Of a DNA stretch of 64,000 nucleotides, positions 9,353 through 18,815 are shown piece by piece. The position numbers were made by a program, and so were the translations under genes. How positions within the stretch are numbered: position 1 is the stretch's first letter; every line of letters starts with the position of its first letter. The stretch is from JBCBGF01 sp039193455 (GTDB lineage Bacteria > Pseudomonadota > Alphaproteobacteria > Rhodobacterales > Rhodobacteraceae). The notes beneath the pieces were generated by a model that had not been told where the DNA came from, ran no database searches, and saw nothing but the letters and a program-made list of their open reading frames with translations. The stretch lies in contig JBCCWO010000003.1 of assembly GCA_039193455.1 (NCBI GenBank), positions 224,340 to 288,339 of the forward strand. The letters run 5' to 3'.

Positions 9353-9609
9353 AAGCCGGTCGGTTCGAAGGGCGTTCTGCCGCGCCGCCGCATCACAGTG
9401 TCGCCGCACCCCCGCCGCATTTTCGCCGCAGAGACGCGGTTTCTATGGCGGGTGCGCCCGTGCTGCTGCGGGCCGCGAAGAGTTCCGGAATTCCAAGTAA
9501 AAACAGAAATTTGCGACAGGAAATGCGCGTCGTTTTGCGGATGCGCCGGTAGGTTTGTGAGAGCGTTGGGACGCATTTTGACACACTCTGCACTGCGGCA
9601 CGGGGCCCC

Positions 9610-11133
9610 ATGAGCCGCGTGCGCGCAGCCGACGAGATCGTTGAAACGAACGCGCCGGACAGCTTTTCCGGCGTCGTCCTGCGTGGCAGCCTGCATATCG
9701 GGCTGAGCCAGGCGGTGGGCGTGGGCTGCATGATCGGTTCGGTCATCGTCCTGTCGCGGTTTCTGACGGCCTATGATTTCGGCCTGATCGCGATGGTGGG
9801 CCCGGTGCTGGCGTTTCTGGCGATGTTTCGAGACCTTGGCCTGCTGCAAGCAGTGATCCAGAAGAAGGATCTGACCTACGGCCAGCTCAATACGCTGTTC
9901 TGGATCAACATGGCGATCAGCGCGGGATTGACGCTGATCCTTGTTCTCGCAGCGCCGTGGATTGCCGCATTCTACCGGGCGCCAGATCTGGTGCCGCTGA
10001 TCCAGGTGATGGCGCTTGGCATGGTAATCACCGGGCTCGGGGCGCAGCATTTTGCGCTGATGAACCGGCAGATGATGTTCGGGCGGATGGCAATTAACGC
10101 AAGCCTGATCGCAGTGGCGGGTTTGGCAACCTCGATCCTTTGGGCCCTCGTTGCACCCTCGGCCTGGGCCTTGGTGGCCGGATCGATCCTGGGGATGGTG
10201 CTGGGTGCGGTGCTGGTCTGGCTCTGGGTGCCGTGGCGACCAACATGGCCCGCATGGGCGCCGGGCACCGGCACGCTTTTTGGCTTTGGCGCGGGGGTGA
10301 CCGGGTTCAAGCTGGCGAATTTCTTTTCCCGCAACCTCGACAATATCCTGATCGGGCGTGCCTGGGGCGGTGAGACGCTGGGTCTGTATGACCGGGCCTA
10401 TAAGCTGCTTCTCTTCCCGCTGAACCGCGTGGCCCAGCCGCTGTCGCAGGTGATGGTGCCGGTTTTGTCGCGGATGCAGGATGAGCCTGCGCGCTACAAC
10501 CACGCGTTCTTTCGGGTATTTGGCCTGATGCAGCTGGCGGTGTTGCCGGGGGTGGCCGCGGCAACGGCCATGGCCGAGACAGCGGTGCCGTTCCTTTTGG
10601 GCGCGCAATGGGCCGCCGCGGCGCCGATCTTTGCCGCCCTGGGCATCGCAGGCATGGTTCAGCCGCTGGGCAGCCCCACCGGCTGGATCTTCATCAGCCA
10701 GGGGCGCACGACCGAGATGGCGTGGTGGGGCTTTGCATCCGCGCTGATCACCTGCGGGGCGTTCCTTTGGGGCGTGCAACACGGGGTGGTCGAGTTGGCC
10801 CTGGCCTATGCCGGCGCGTCCGTTCTGAAGCTTGGCCCGCTTTGGTGGATCATCTGCCGCAAGGGGGCGATTGCGCCGGCCCGGCTGAGCGACCGGATTC
10901 TGCCGGTGCTTGCGGCGGGCTTTGTCACGCTGGGCGCGCTGACGCTGGTGCAGGACACGCTGCCTGGGCCTGCGGTTGTCCGCCTGATCACCGGGACGCT
11001 TCTGTCGTACGCGATGTTCACGGCGCTGATCGCGATGACGCCATACGGCCGCCTGATCCTGGCCGAGGCGCGCGGGCTGGCGTTCAAAAGGCTCGCCCGG
11101 CTGCCGCGCCCTGCCATGAAGGGGACGGCATGA
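9610..11133 (+). CDS. Lipopolysaccharide/exopolysaccharide flippase (MOP superfamily)
   Basis: A 507-residue inner-membrane protein with about 12-14 hydrophobic segments, of the Wzx/PST-type polysaccharide transporter family (MOP flippase superfamily). Such proteins flip lipid-linked glycan units across the inner membrane. Recognisable traits are the early LSRFLTAYDFGLIAMV and the later ILIGRAWGGETLGLYDRAYKL. Upstream is a gap of about 257 bases that may hold a promoter. The stop overlaps the start of the pyruvyl transferase gene (ATGA). Confidence 0.9.
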   Translation: MSRVRAADEIVETNAPDSFSGVVLRGSLHIGLSQAVGVGCMIGSVIVLSRFLTAYDFGLIAMVGPVLAFLAMFRDLGLLQAVIQKKDLTYGQLNTLFWINMAISAGLTLILVLAAPWIAAFYRAPDLVPLIQVMALGMVITGLGAQHFALMNRQMMFGRMAINASLIAVAGLATSILWALVAPSAWALVAGSILGMVLGAVLVWLWVPWRPTWPAWAPGTGTLFGFGAGVTGFKLANFFSRNLDNILIGRAWGGETLGLYDRAYKLLLFPLNRVAQPLSQVMVPVLSRMQDEPARYNHAFFRVFGLMQLAVLPGVAAATAMAETAVPFLLGAQWAAAAPIFAALGIAGMVQPLGSPTGWIFISQGRTTEMAWWGFASALITCGAFLWGVQHGVVELALAYAGASVLKLGPLWWIICRKGAIAPARLSDRILPVLAAGFVTLGALTLVQDTLPGPAVVRLITGTLLSYAMFTALIAMTPYGRLILAEARGLAFKRLARLPRPAMKGTA

Positions 11134-12509
11134 AGATCATCGTCGAAAACTGCGTCTTCATGAATGGCGGTGACAGCGCCATCGGCTTTGCCTTGAAGCA
11201 GATCGTCGAGGACGCTTTGCCCGAGGCAGAGATCACCTTCGCAGATTCCGGGCTGCCCGCCATCGCCCGGTATTACCCAGAGATCGACTTTACCCCGTTG
11301 CCGTCCTTTGTGATGGAAGACGCGCCGCTCTTGCAGTTTCTGAAGAAACGGCTTGGCGCGTATCGCAAGTACTTCGTTGTGCGGCGGGTCTATCTGGCCT
11401 GTGCGGTGGCATTCACGCGCCTTTTGCGGCGCATTGGCCTGCCTGTAACGGGGCGTGTTGGCCAAGCGATTGCCCCGTACCTGGATGCCGATCTGGTGAT
11501 CACGACCGGCGGCACGTACCTCTTAAGCAAGTATGACTGTACGCGTCGGATCCTTGAGTTTCAGAAGGACCTGCAGCTTGGCAAACCTCTGATCGCGTTC
11601 ACCCAATCCTTTGAGCCCTTCGCAGACGACTACCGCGCGCGGGCGCTGGCGCGTCAGTTGCACCGGATGCGGGCGATCCTTGTGCGGCATGAGACATCGC
11701 GCGGGCATGTCGAGGATCTGATCGGTCGGTCGGACCATGTGGTGACCGCCGCGGATTGCGTTTTCGCGCTGTGGCGTCCGGGGCCCGTGACTGTTGCCGA
11801 GCGGCGCATTCGGTCGGGCCGGGATGCGGACGATCGCCTGCGGATCGGGGTGTCGGTGCGGCAGCTCAAATCCTTTGGCGTGCGCGACCGGGAGTTGGGC
11901 ATTTCGCTTTATCGCCAATCGATCCTGGCGGCGGTGACGGCACTTGTGCGCGATCATGGGGCCGAGGTGACGTTCCTGTCGACCTGTCAGGGGATCGACG
12001 AATACTGGACCGACGACTCGGCGGTGGCGGCGGAGTTCGCCGCGGGCCTGCCAGCGGATGTGGCCGCGTCCGTGCAGGTAGACCGTGATTTTCACACACC
12101 ATTGGATTTGATCGAACGGCTTAAGGCGTTTGACGGGGTGATCCCCTGCCGGTTGCACATGGCAATCCTGTCGGTCTGCGCCAACACACCTGCCCTGCCG
12201 GTGTCCTATGAGCCGAAGTTCCAAGAAACCTTCGCCGAGCTTGGCCTGCCCGATCTGGTCACCGATGTTGCCGAGATTGAGCCAGAGGCGTTCGCCCAGG
12301 CCGTGCGCGCTTGGGCCGCCGATCTCGACGGCGTGAACGCAGCTATCGCGCGGGGCGCGCCTGCCATGAAGGCGTCCGCGCAAAGCGCCGGCACGGTGGT
12401 CGCGCAGGCCTATGCCGCGTGGCAGCGGGACCGGCGTGCCGAGGGCCCCCCCGCGGCCAAGAGCGCACGCCGCCCTGCCCCGCGCCGCCAAACCGATACA
12501 GGAGACTGA
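11130..12509 (+). CDS. Polysaccharide pyruvyl transferase family protein
   Basis: A 459-residue protein of the WcaK/AmsJ-type pyruvyl transferase family, which adds a pyruvate ketal from phosphoenolpyruvate to a sugar in an exopolysaccharide repeat. Diagnostic stretches are the N-terminal NGGDSAIGFAL, DLVITTGGTYLL, ISVRQLKSFG-like GVSVRQLKS and the late CRLHMAILSVCANTPALPVSYEPK. The C-terminal 30 residues are basic and disordered (ending AKSARRPAPRRQ). The start at 11130 overlaps the flippase stop by 4 bases. Specificity is not visible. Confidence 0.88.
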   Translation: MKIIVENCVFMNGGDSAIGFALKQIVEDALPEAEITFADSGLPAIARYYPEIDFTPLPSFVMEDAPLLQFLKKRLGAYRKYFVVRRVYLACAVAFTRLLRRIGLPVTGRVGQAIAPYLDADLVITTGGTYLLSKYDCTRRILEFQKDLQLGKPLIAFTQSFEPFADDYRARALARQLHRMRAILVRHETSRGHVEDLIGRSDHVVTAADCVFALWRPGPVTVAERRIRSGRDADDRLRIGVSVRQLKSFGVRDRELGISLYRQSILAAVTALVRDHGAEVTFLSTCQGIDEYWTDDSAVAAEFAAGLPADVAASVQVDRDFHTPLDLIERLKAFDGVIPCRLHMAILSVCANTPALPVSYEPKFQETFAELGLPDLVTDVAEIEPEAFAQAVRAWAADLDGVNAAIARGAPAMKASAQSAGTVVAQAYAAWQRDRRAEGPPAAKSARRPAPRRQTDTGD

Positions 12510-12511
12510 CG

Positions 12512-13606
12512 ATGCGCATTCTTTTTGCCGGGGGGAACAGTTGGCTGCCCGAAGCGAGTGGCGGCACCCAGAACAGCACCGACCATCTGATCCGCCAGAG
12601 CATCGCCCAAGGGCATGACTGCGCTGTCTATTGCGGCACATCCGGGCGCGGTGCGTTTGGCTGGCGGATGCGGGCACAGCGCAAGCTGACAGGACGCGCC
12701 TTCAGCGTGGACCGCAGCCAGGGCTATGAGGTGATGCGCACGTGGGAGCCGATGGATCCTGCCCGCGTGCGTGCGGCCACCGCGCGGTTCCGTCCGGATG
12801 TCGTTGTGGTGCAGACGCGCGGGTCCGCCGCGCTGGGCCAGGAGTATGCAAGGCTCGGGGTGCCCACTGTGCTTTACCTGCGCAACATCGAGTTTGAGGA
12901 AAACGGCGGGGATGTGAGCGCGATCCCCGGCGCGCGGTTCGTTGCGAATTCAAGCTTTACGGCGGGCGCCTATCGCGAGGCCTATGGGATCGACTGCACG
13001 GTGATCCCGCCCACCATCGATTTTGAGAAGTATCGCTGCGAGACGACGCGCGACTGTGTAACGCTCGTCAATATCCATCCCAAGAAAGGCTATGCGATCG
13101 CCCGCGATATGGCGCTGGCCTGCCCGGACATACCGTTCCTGTTTGTAGAGGCCTGGACCCTGTGGGACGGCCTGTTCGATGAGATCATGGCCGAGATTGC
13201 GGCCCTGCCGAACGTGACGTTTCAGCGGCGCACGTCGGACATGTCGACCGTCTATGGCCGCACCAAGATCCTGCTCGCCCCAAGCCAGTGGGAAGAGGCC
13301 TGGGGCCGCGTCGCGTCCGAGGCCCATTGCAGCGGCATCCCGGTGATCGGCTCGGATCGCGGGGGCCTGCCACAGGCGATCGGCCCCGGCGGCATTGTGG
13401 TGGCCCATGATGCCCCGACCGAGGTCTGGGTCGCGGCCCTGAGACGCCTTTGGGAGGACGCGGGCGCCTACAAAGAGGTCTCGGACGCCGCAGCAACCTA
13501 CGCCCGGCGCCCGGAATTGGCGTTTGAGGCGCAGCACGCGACCTTTATGGACGTCCTGGCCGACGCCGTTGCCGCAAAGGGCGGTGACCAGCGGGCCAGC
13601 GCCTGA
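12512..13606 (+). CDS. Glycosyltransferase family 4-like protein
   Basis: A 364-residue GT-B-fold transferase. The N-terminal half begins MRILFAGGNSWLPEASGGTQ, a glycine-rich acceptor-domain loop; the C-terminal donor-binding half contains KILLAPSQWEEAWGRVASEAH with the expected E-x7-E-type acidic pair and IGSDRGGLPQAIGPGG. It probably extends a lipid-linked oligosaccharide on the cytoplasmic membrane face. It starts 2 bases after the pyruvyl transferase stop with an upstream GGAG, so it is part of the same operon. Confidence 0.88.
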   Translation: MRILFAGGNSWLPEASGGTQNSTDHLIRQSIAQGHDCAVYCGTSGRGAFGWRMRAQRKLTGRAFSVDRSQGYEVMRTWEPMDPARVRAATARFRPDVVVVQTRGSAALGQEYARLGVPTVLYLRNIEFEENGGDVSAIPGARFVANSSFTAGAYREAYGIDCTVIPPTIDFEKYRCETTRDCVTLVNIHPKKGYAIARDMALACPDIPFLFVEAWTLWDGLFDEIMAEIAALPNVTFQRRTSDMSTVYGRTKILLAPSQWEEAWGRVASEAHCSGIPVIGSDRGGLPQAIGPGGIVVAHDAPTEVWVAALRRLWEDAGAYKEVSDAAATYARRPELAFEAQHATFMDVLADAVAAKGGDQRASA

Positions 13607-13619
13607 TGCGGAGCGCGCC

Positions 13620-14804
13620 ATGAAGATCTGCTTCAGCGTTTCGACGTTTCTATCGCGCTCACAGACCTTTGTGACGACGCAAGTCCTCCATGCCGTCCGC
13701 GCGGGCCATGACGTGAGCGTTGCCTGCCGCGAGGTGGCGAGCGACACGGTGCTGGATGCAAACGCGCGCGCCACGCTCGATCAGGTGCGCCTCATCCGCT
13801 GGCCCCCAGCCCCGCCACCGCTGTTGCGCCACGCGCCCCCCCGCGTTGCCGACCGCATCATCGCGCGCCGCACCCGCGCCGCCTGGCGGCGGCAGGTCGA
13901 TGCGGATGTCGTCGTGGCGCATTTCGGCTATCAGGGCGCCCGGATCGCGCGCGCCCAAGCCGGCTGGGCCGACGCCCCGCCGCTGGTGACGATCTATCAT
14001 GGCCGCGATGTCAGCGTGGAGTATGCGCGCAATGGCATGGCCAAATACCGCCAGCTTTTTGCGCAGGGCGCTCTGCACCTGCCGGTCAACCGGAGCTTTG
14101 CCAAGATGCTCGTGGCGGCCGGCGCCCCCGCCGACCGGGTGGAGGCCCTGCATCTGGGCGTACCCGTCGACCGCTACCCCTTTGCACCAAAGCCCCTGGG
14201 CACGCCGCTGCGTCTGCTGAGCGTGTGCCGTTTGGTGGAAAAGAAGGGGATCGATGTGGCGATCAAGGCCCTGGCGATGTTGCGCGAGCGGCATCCGGAG
14301 ATCGGCTGGACCTACGCGATCGGCGGCGATGGGCCGATGGACGCAACGTTGCGGGGCTTGGTCAATGCACATGGGCTGGAAGCGCATGTCCGGTTCCTGG
14401 GCCCTTTGTCCCACGACGAGACGCTCAGACGGATCGCCGAGGCAGACGCACTGCTGGCCCCCAGCGTGACGGCGGCGGATGGCGACCAGGAGGGGATCCC
14501 TGTGACCCTGATGGAGGCGATGGCGCTGGGGACGGTTGTGATCAGCTCGCGGCATTCGGGGATACCGGAGTTGGTACAGGATGGCGTGAGCGGATTGTTG
14601 GCGAAAGAGCGGGACGAGGCCGGGCTGTGCGCGAACTTGTGCGGGTTTGCAAACGGCGCGTGGGACGCGTCGGCTCTGGCCTACGCGGCACGGAGGGCGG
14701 TTGAGGCGGGGTTTGCGGAAGGCGAGCAGACGGCGACGCTGATAGAGCGGTGTGCGGCGATGGTAGGCGCGCGGCATGGTGGGCCGGTGCGGTGGCGGGT
14801 TTAG
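13620..14804 (+). CDS. Glycosyltransferase family 4 (WcaL/AmsK-like)
   Basis: A 394-residue GT-B enzyme. The N-terminal domain opens with KICFSVSTFLSRSQTFVTTQ, like WcaL/AmsK colanic-acid and amylovoran transferases; HGRDVS lies at about residue 130. The donor-binding domain has SVCRLVEKKGIDVAIKAL and EGIPVTLMEAMALGTVVISS, with the usual acidic catalytic pair. It is the last gene of the GC-rich polysaccharide block, 13 bases after the preceding stop. Confidence 0.88.
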   Translation: MKICFSVSTFLSRSQTFVTTQVLHAVRAGHDVSVACREVASDTVLDANARATLDQVRLIRWPPAPPPLLRHAPPRVADRIIARRTRAAWRRQVDADVVVAHFGYQGARIARAQAGWADAPPLVTIYHGRDVSVEYARNGMAKYRQLFAQGALHLPVNRSFAKMLVAAGAPADRVEALHLGVPVDRYPFAPKPLGTPLRLLSVCRLVEKKGIDVAIKALAMLRERHPEIGWTYAIGGDGPMDATLRGLVNAHGLEAHVRFLGPLSHDETLRRIAEADALLAPSVTAADGDQEGIPVTLMEAMALGTVVISSRHSGIPELVQDGVSGLLAKERDEAGLCANLCGFANGAWDASALAYAARRAVEAGFAEGEQTATLIERCAAMVGARHGGPVRWRV

Positions 14805-15176
14805 GATGTGGGCCCTAGGGGTCAACTAGTGGGTCGTGGCGGATTGCTAGTCCGATGAAATCTCTCACACTACCAGTGACATAGGGGCAAACGAACCATA
14901 CCACTCCGATAACTGACACCAAAGAGAATCTGCGTGGCTTTTTTTGTTGATGTCTACGCATCGCTCGGCGTCTGCTACTCCTAAACTAAGCGAAGACTGT
15001 CTGCCGCCTCGCCGCCGGCCTCACCCCAGGACGAGGCCGACGCTACTCATCAAGCGAGAAATACACTGATTACTGCACTGCAGCATAGAGGCGCCGCTCA
15101 TCTCCGATTAGCGCATTTTTGGAAACACAGTAGTTCTCTATTGGCGACAATTTGAAAATGGCTTCGTTTCGGCTTT
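14805..15176. other. Intergenic region, no gene seen
   Basis: About 370 bases between two converging transcription units. Base composition drops sharply compared with the block to the left. It includes a GGCCTC...GAGGCC inverted repeat (15017-15038) without a T run, and a T-rich tract near 14940. I see no credible reading frame. Confidence 0.6.
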
Positions 15177-15737
15177 TCAGTCCGTGTCCGTAGCGAGATA
15201 AGCCCGCAGTGCCTTGTGTCGGGCCACCTCGGCGGCGCGGCGGTAGCGATGCAGGAGCCGCAAGCGCTGCGACACAGACTCGTGTGTCACCCTTTCGGTT
15301 TCGGTCCGCGCGTATGCTTCTTTCCGCGCGCGCCGGAGCAATTGTGCCTCAACCTCCAGGCTGACCCCGGGCACAAATGCCCGTTTCTCCACAATCGTCT
15401 TTCTAGCTTCGGTGAGATGGTCCGTGAGATCCGCCTCCGCCACCACGTCGGACATAAATGTGGCCTCCACAGCCTTGACCCGATCAAGCTTGGCCTCCGC
15501 CGCAGCAAGGGCGCGTGCTGCAGCGTGTCGCCTTCCGTGGGCAGTAGGCGGCAGCTCAGCAAACGCGTCGCCCACCACAGCACGGTAGAGTTCGTCGATG
15601 GCGTCTTCCGTTGGCCGCGCATTCAGCCCGTGCTTGGTAGCGTTGCGCCCCGACCGCGTTTTTCCCGATCGGGTGCGCGGTCCTGTACTGGCCAACGCAT
15701 TCGTGCGGTTGGCGGCGATCTGGCGCGTGCTGGTCAT
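15177..15737 (-). CDS. Hypothetical protein with GPRT/RNATKHGL-type N-terminal motif
   Basis: A 186-residue basic protein. The first 45 residues contain ANRTNALASTGPRTRSGK and RNATKHGL, a motif seen at the start of many uncharacterised bacterial proteins often found near mobile elements. The remainder is helical and rich in Arg, Ala and Glu. No catalytic residues can be assigned. The start overlaps the stop of the upstream gene by ATGA, so the two genes form a coupled pair of unknown function. Confidence 0.7.
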   Translation of the reverse strand: MTSTRQIAANRTNALASTGPRTRSGKTRSGRNATKHGLNARPTEDAIDELYRAVVGDAFAELPPTAHGRRHAAARALAAAEAKLDRVKAVEATFMSDVVAEADLTDHLTEARKTIVEKRAFVPGVSLEVEAQLLRRARKEAYARTETERVTHESVSQRLRLLHRYRRAAEVARHKALRAYLATDTD

Positions 15738-16348
15738 CAGGCCGCTGTCACGATTTCGGCGTCGGCGATCTCGGGCCTGCCTGCACTTTGAAGACGATCA
15801 TATTCGGGGCGCAAGAGACGCCGGCGGCGCTCGAGATCGCGGATCCGTTCGTCGTGAGCGCGTGCGGTGTCAGACCGCCATGCGCGTGCAACCAAGTCAT
15901 CTATGCTCTGGTCCGTCAGATCCACGAACGCGGTTTCCGCGGCGCGGCGCTCCTTCGGCCTTGTGCTGATCAGGTCAAATGACAACTGCAGAGCCCATTC
16001 CTCCCGCGCCTCTTTCCCCGCTGGGATCATCTCGCGCCGGTTCGGATCCGATGCCGCTTTCAGAACGCCCACCGTTAGCTCCCGATGGCAAAGCCGCCGA
16101 TACGCCTCGATCACCGCCGCATCCCGCAACCGCCTGTGGCGATCGACTTCCCACTCATAGGTCACGAGGTCCCGGGCAAGCCGTTTGGCATAGGCTGTCT
16201 TCGGCGCAAGCTCTGCCACAAGCGCTGCCGTCAATGCGGCGCACTCAGACGCAACTTCCCCAGGATACACCTCCGGCACAGGGATAGGGAGGTCCAAGAC
16301 CTCTCCGGACTTGAGTGGCACCATGGGTGCCGGTTTACTCTGGGACAT
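15737..16348 (-). CDS. Hypothetical helical protein, partner of the downstream gene
   Basis: A 203-residue soluble protein with a proline-rich N-terminus and a charged helical body. The start at 16348 is chosen because AGGAGG lies just upstream; ten codons further upstream are open but lack such a site. It forms an operon with the gene at 15177-15737 through a 4-base overlap. No family recognised. Together these could be remnants of a mobile island, but nothing diagnostic is present. Confidence 0.7.
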   Translation of the reverse strand: MSQSKPAPMVPLKSGEVLDLPIPVPEVYPGEVASECAALTAALVAELAPKTAYAKRLARDLVTYEWEVDRHRRLRDAAVIEAYRRLCHRELTVGVLKAASDPNRREMIPAGKEAREEWALQLSFDLISTRPKERRAAETAFVDLTDQSIDDLVARAWRSDTARAHDERIRDLERRRRLLRPEYDRLQSAGRPEIADAEIVTAA

Positions 16349-16988
16349 GTATGCCTCCTCTCTCTGTATGCCTCTCACCCGACGGGAAATCCTAACACAT
16401 TCAAGTCTCGAAATGCAACTTTACCGAGAGATGGCCAAGGCAACGAGAGCCGCTCAGCTGGCCCACCGGGGCAACTCACTGCTCTTAAACTAAAATATTA
16501 CTCTAGTACCACATGTAGTACTAACTATGTCCATTTTGGAAACAGAACGGTAAATCTTGAGATGGCGAATTACCCTTTCTTAGCGTGTCCGCAATTCGTG
16601 ACACGAGCCGCAAACTCTACCATGGGTGGTAGTTAACTGGTGTCGTGCCTGGACGTTGACCACAGGAGCCCAACACGGTGCGCATCATGGCGGCAAGTAA
16701 CTGAACGGGCACCACGGACACGGCACGGTCCCAACAGCAACGACACGCACTTAAGTCCAAGCGCGCGTCAAATCCGGAGCGACAGCACAGGTACTTACAA
16801 CAGGGCCGATAAGACCCAAGTGAGAAACACTGTGTTTGGTGACGGTGACACCCTTGTTCCCCGGCCCGGAAGGTCCCATGTCAGTCATGCATCGAGAGAC
16901 AGGCCAATGCCTGCGCCAACCTGCAGTCCCGGCAAGGTGGCCTCCAGACCGGAGATGCGGCCTCATCAGGCAACGAAAGGGAATTCTC
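16349..16988. other. Intergenic region, no convincing gene
   Basis: About 640 bases between a minus-strand gene start and a short plus-strand frame. It should contain promoters for both directions. Several short frames are open but none has a plausible ribosome site or protein-like composition. Confidence 0.5.
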
Positions 16989-17042
16989 ATGAAACAAGCA
17001 ACGACAAATTTCATCTCAGCCGACCAGCTGGGAGGACGCTGA
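16989..17042 (+). CDS. Possible short leader peptide (17 residues)
   Basis: A 17-codon frame encoding MKQATTNFISADQLGGR stops one base before the ATG at 17044, so its translation would reach the ribosome-binding region (GGGAGGAC) of the next gene. This is the arrangement of a translational leader, but the peptide has no known regulatory signature. It may be coincidental. Confidence 0.25.
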   Translation: MKQATTNFISADQLGGR

Positions 17043-17043
17043 C

Positions 17044-17379
17044 ATGAACGGCGTCTTCGGCGAGCGTTACCAGCCCAAAACCGACTTTCTAAAGGCAACC
17101 CACGCACGAGCACGGGTGACCCAGGCCTATCGGCGCCTCGCACATCTCGAAAACATGGAGCGCCTTCTCTACAAGGCTGAGAACGGTCTGGGGCTCGGCC
17201 CATCAGGGCACTTGCTCAATGGCTACGCGGACGCCTTTCCAGTGAGCTACCGCACCATTCAATTGGGTCTGCGGTATGAGGGCACACCGTCCCTCATTGA
17301 CGTCTCCGAAGCCGTCGAACTGAGACTCGGCACCGGGGTTCCGCGACATCGGACCTTCGGGCGGAAGACAGCTACGTAA
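17044..17379 (+). CDS. Hypothetical protein
   Basis: A 111-residue basic soluble protein with no recognised domain, signal peptide or membrane segment. A GGAGG-type site 8-10 bases upstream supports the start. It converges on the VanZ-like gene with only 13 bases between stops. Confidence 0.55.
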   Translation: MNGVFGERYQPKTDFLKATHARARVTQAYRRLAHLENMERLLYKAENGLGLGPSGHLLNGYADAFPVSYRTIQLGLRYEGTPSLIDVSEAVELRLGTGVPRHRTFGRKTAT

Positions 17380-17392
17380 GGGGTTTTGGGCA

Positions 17393-17740
17393 TTAGCGAC
17401 GGCGGGATATGATTGAGAGTGCAAAGCCCACAAGACTGCCGCCAGCCGCCCCAACGGTGTTCGCAACGATGTCAGGCCACTCCGGAGCCCGGTCAAAGAC
17501 GGTCTGGAGGCCTTCTATGACTCCGCCGAAAACAGTCGCAATGAGAACGATCATGAGCCACTGTCGTGGCCACGCACATGCCAACGGCAAAACGAGAAGC
17601 CCGAAGGCAGCGGCGTGGAGATACGGGCCGTCTAGACGGAGGCTGCTTGGATTGGAACCTCTCGGGATCAATCCTCCGACAACAATGGCGACCCCAATAA
17701 GAAGCGAGACTGATACGGCAATCATTGCGGCGCGGTTCAT
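17393..17740 (-). CDS. VanZ-like small membrane protein
   Basis: A 115-residue protein with four hydrophobic segments and a VanZ-type pattern: IPRGSNPS after the first helix, then YLHAAAFGLLVLPLACAW, FGGVIEGLQTVFDRAPEWPDIVANTVGA with the conserved Glu and the Asp-x-x-x-Asn near the last helix. VanZ proteins affect teicoplanin susceptibility in Gram-positives; in proteobacteria members are common beside polysaccharide loci and their job is unknown. The ATG at 17740 is preferred over 17770. Confidence 0.82.
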   Translation of the reverse strand: MNRAAMIAVSVSLLIGVAIVVGGLIPRGSNPSSLRLDGPYLHAAAFGLLVLPLACAWPRQWLMIVLIATVFGGVIEGLQTVFDRAPEWPDIVANTVGAAGGSLVGFALSIISRRR

Positions 17741-17925
17741 GATTTCTGCTCTTGGCGTGATGGCGTCCAAAGTCGAGGGGCACCTGGTCCGTCATGATGG
17801 AACGAGCGTTTTGCCCGATCGCAAGACGTCACGAATGCCATTTTGGTTGCCAGTATACCTGTAATGCGGATCGCCCTATGAATCGCAACAGCATCGTGCC
17901 GAAACGTGCTGTCCAGCTACCCGAC

Positions 17926-18732
17926 TCATCGCTCTGGTAGGAACTGACCGACTTTGCGCAAGTTCTTGGCCACTAGCGCGGAGATCCCGCCAACTCGGTT
18001 CTTGCGCAGCGCCCGATAGTCCTCCCTACTCTTGACAAAGACCCGCTCCAACGAGCGGTTGCTTTCTCCGCCCACGCGCATTTTTACGAAGACCTCTGGT
18101 ACATAAACGGCCCGAAACCCGGGCTGACTAAAGTAGCGTAGAATGGCATCGTAGTCTGCCGCGATGCGGAAGCTCAAATCATATAGCCCGTACTGCTCGA
18201 TGACGCGCCGCCGCAGAAAAAGCGCAGGATGTGGCGGCATCCACCCCCAACGGAGAGCCTCCGGACTAAACTCCCCTGAGCGCCAGTTGCGGATTACTCG
18301 ATGAGGGTCATCCCTGCCAACATAGTAAAGATCGCCATAGACAGCGTCGACGCTGGGATCCTGGAATGCTTGCACCACTGTTTCAAGAACGCTCGGAGCG
18401 GCGAAACAATCATCTGAGTGTAATACGCCGACGACCTCGCCAGTAGCCGCCGCCTTGCCTTTGTTTAACGCGTCATAGATCCCTTGATCGAGACCGCTAC
18501 GAAGAATCGTACGTGCATCCGCAAGATCCTCGATGATGCTGATTGTGCCATCGTTCGAACCTGCGTCCATGACCAGGTGCTCATATTGAGAATGTGTCTG
18601 CGCTTGGAGGCTCTTAATGGCAGCAGAGACTGTGTCCGCACGGTTCCAAACTGCTGTGATAACTGAGAGCTTCAAAAAAGCGTCCTTTCCGTGTGCGGAT
18701 GTGTTCACGGCCGAAGGGTTAGCTTCTCTCAC
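17926..18732 (-). CDS. Glycosyltransferase family 2 (WcaE-like)
   Basis: A 268-residue GT-A enzyme. It shows LSVITAVWNRADTVSAAIKS at about residue 22, MDAGSNDGT, and the DxD-like metal site LHSDDCFAAP, then WMPPHPALFLRRRV and an ADYDAILRYF acceptor motif. The overall match is to colanic-acid-type GT2 enzymes such as WcaE. About 20 N-terminal residues precede the domain and the start could be internal. It sits beside the lasso B2 gene on the same strand with an 83-base gap; it may belong to surface-polysaccharide synthesis rather than to the lasso cluster. Confidence 0.85.
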   Translation of the reverse strand: MREANPSAVNTSAHGKDAFLKLSVITAVWNRADTVSAAIKSLQAQTHSQYEHLVMDAGSNDGTISIIEDLADARTILRSGLDQGIYDALNKGKAAATGEVVGVLHSDDCFAAPSVLETVVQAFQDPSVDAVYGDLYYVGRDDPHRVIRNWRSGEFSPEALRWGWMPPHPALFLRRRVIEQYGLYDLSFRIAADYDAILRYFSQPGFRAVYVPEVFVKMRVGGESNRSLERVFVKSREDYRALRKNRVGGISALVAKNLRKVGQFLPER

Positions 18733-18815
18733 GACATAATCAATGCACGAAGCGCCGGCGCGGAGCTTGGGAACAGCTACCTCGGCACTTCATCACGCAT
18801 CGGAGTCGGCGGATC

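Noticed and set aside
8102..10782. Long minus-strand frames opposite the GT90, hydrolase and flippase genes
   Set aside because: They are high-GC shadows with repetitive Arg/Gly/Pro/His composition, while the plus-strand genes have clear motifs and coupling.
15017..15038. GGCCTC...GAGGCC hairpin as a terminator of the first polysaccharide block
   Set aside because: The loop is long and no T run follows, and it lies more than 200 bases after the last gene.
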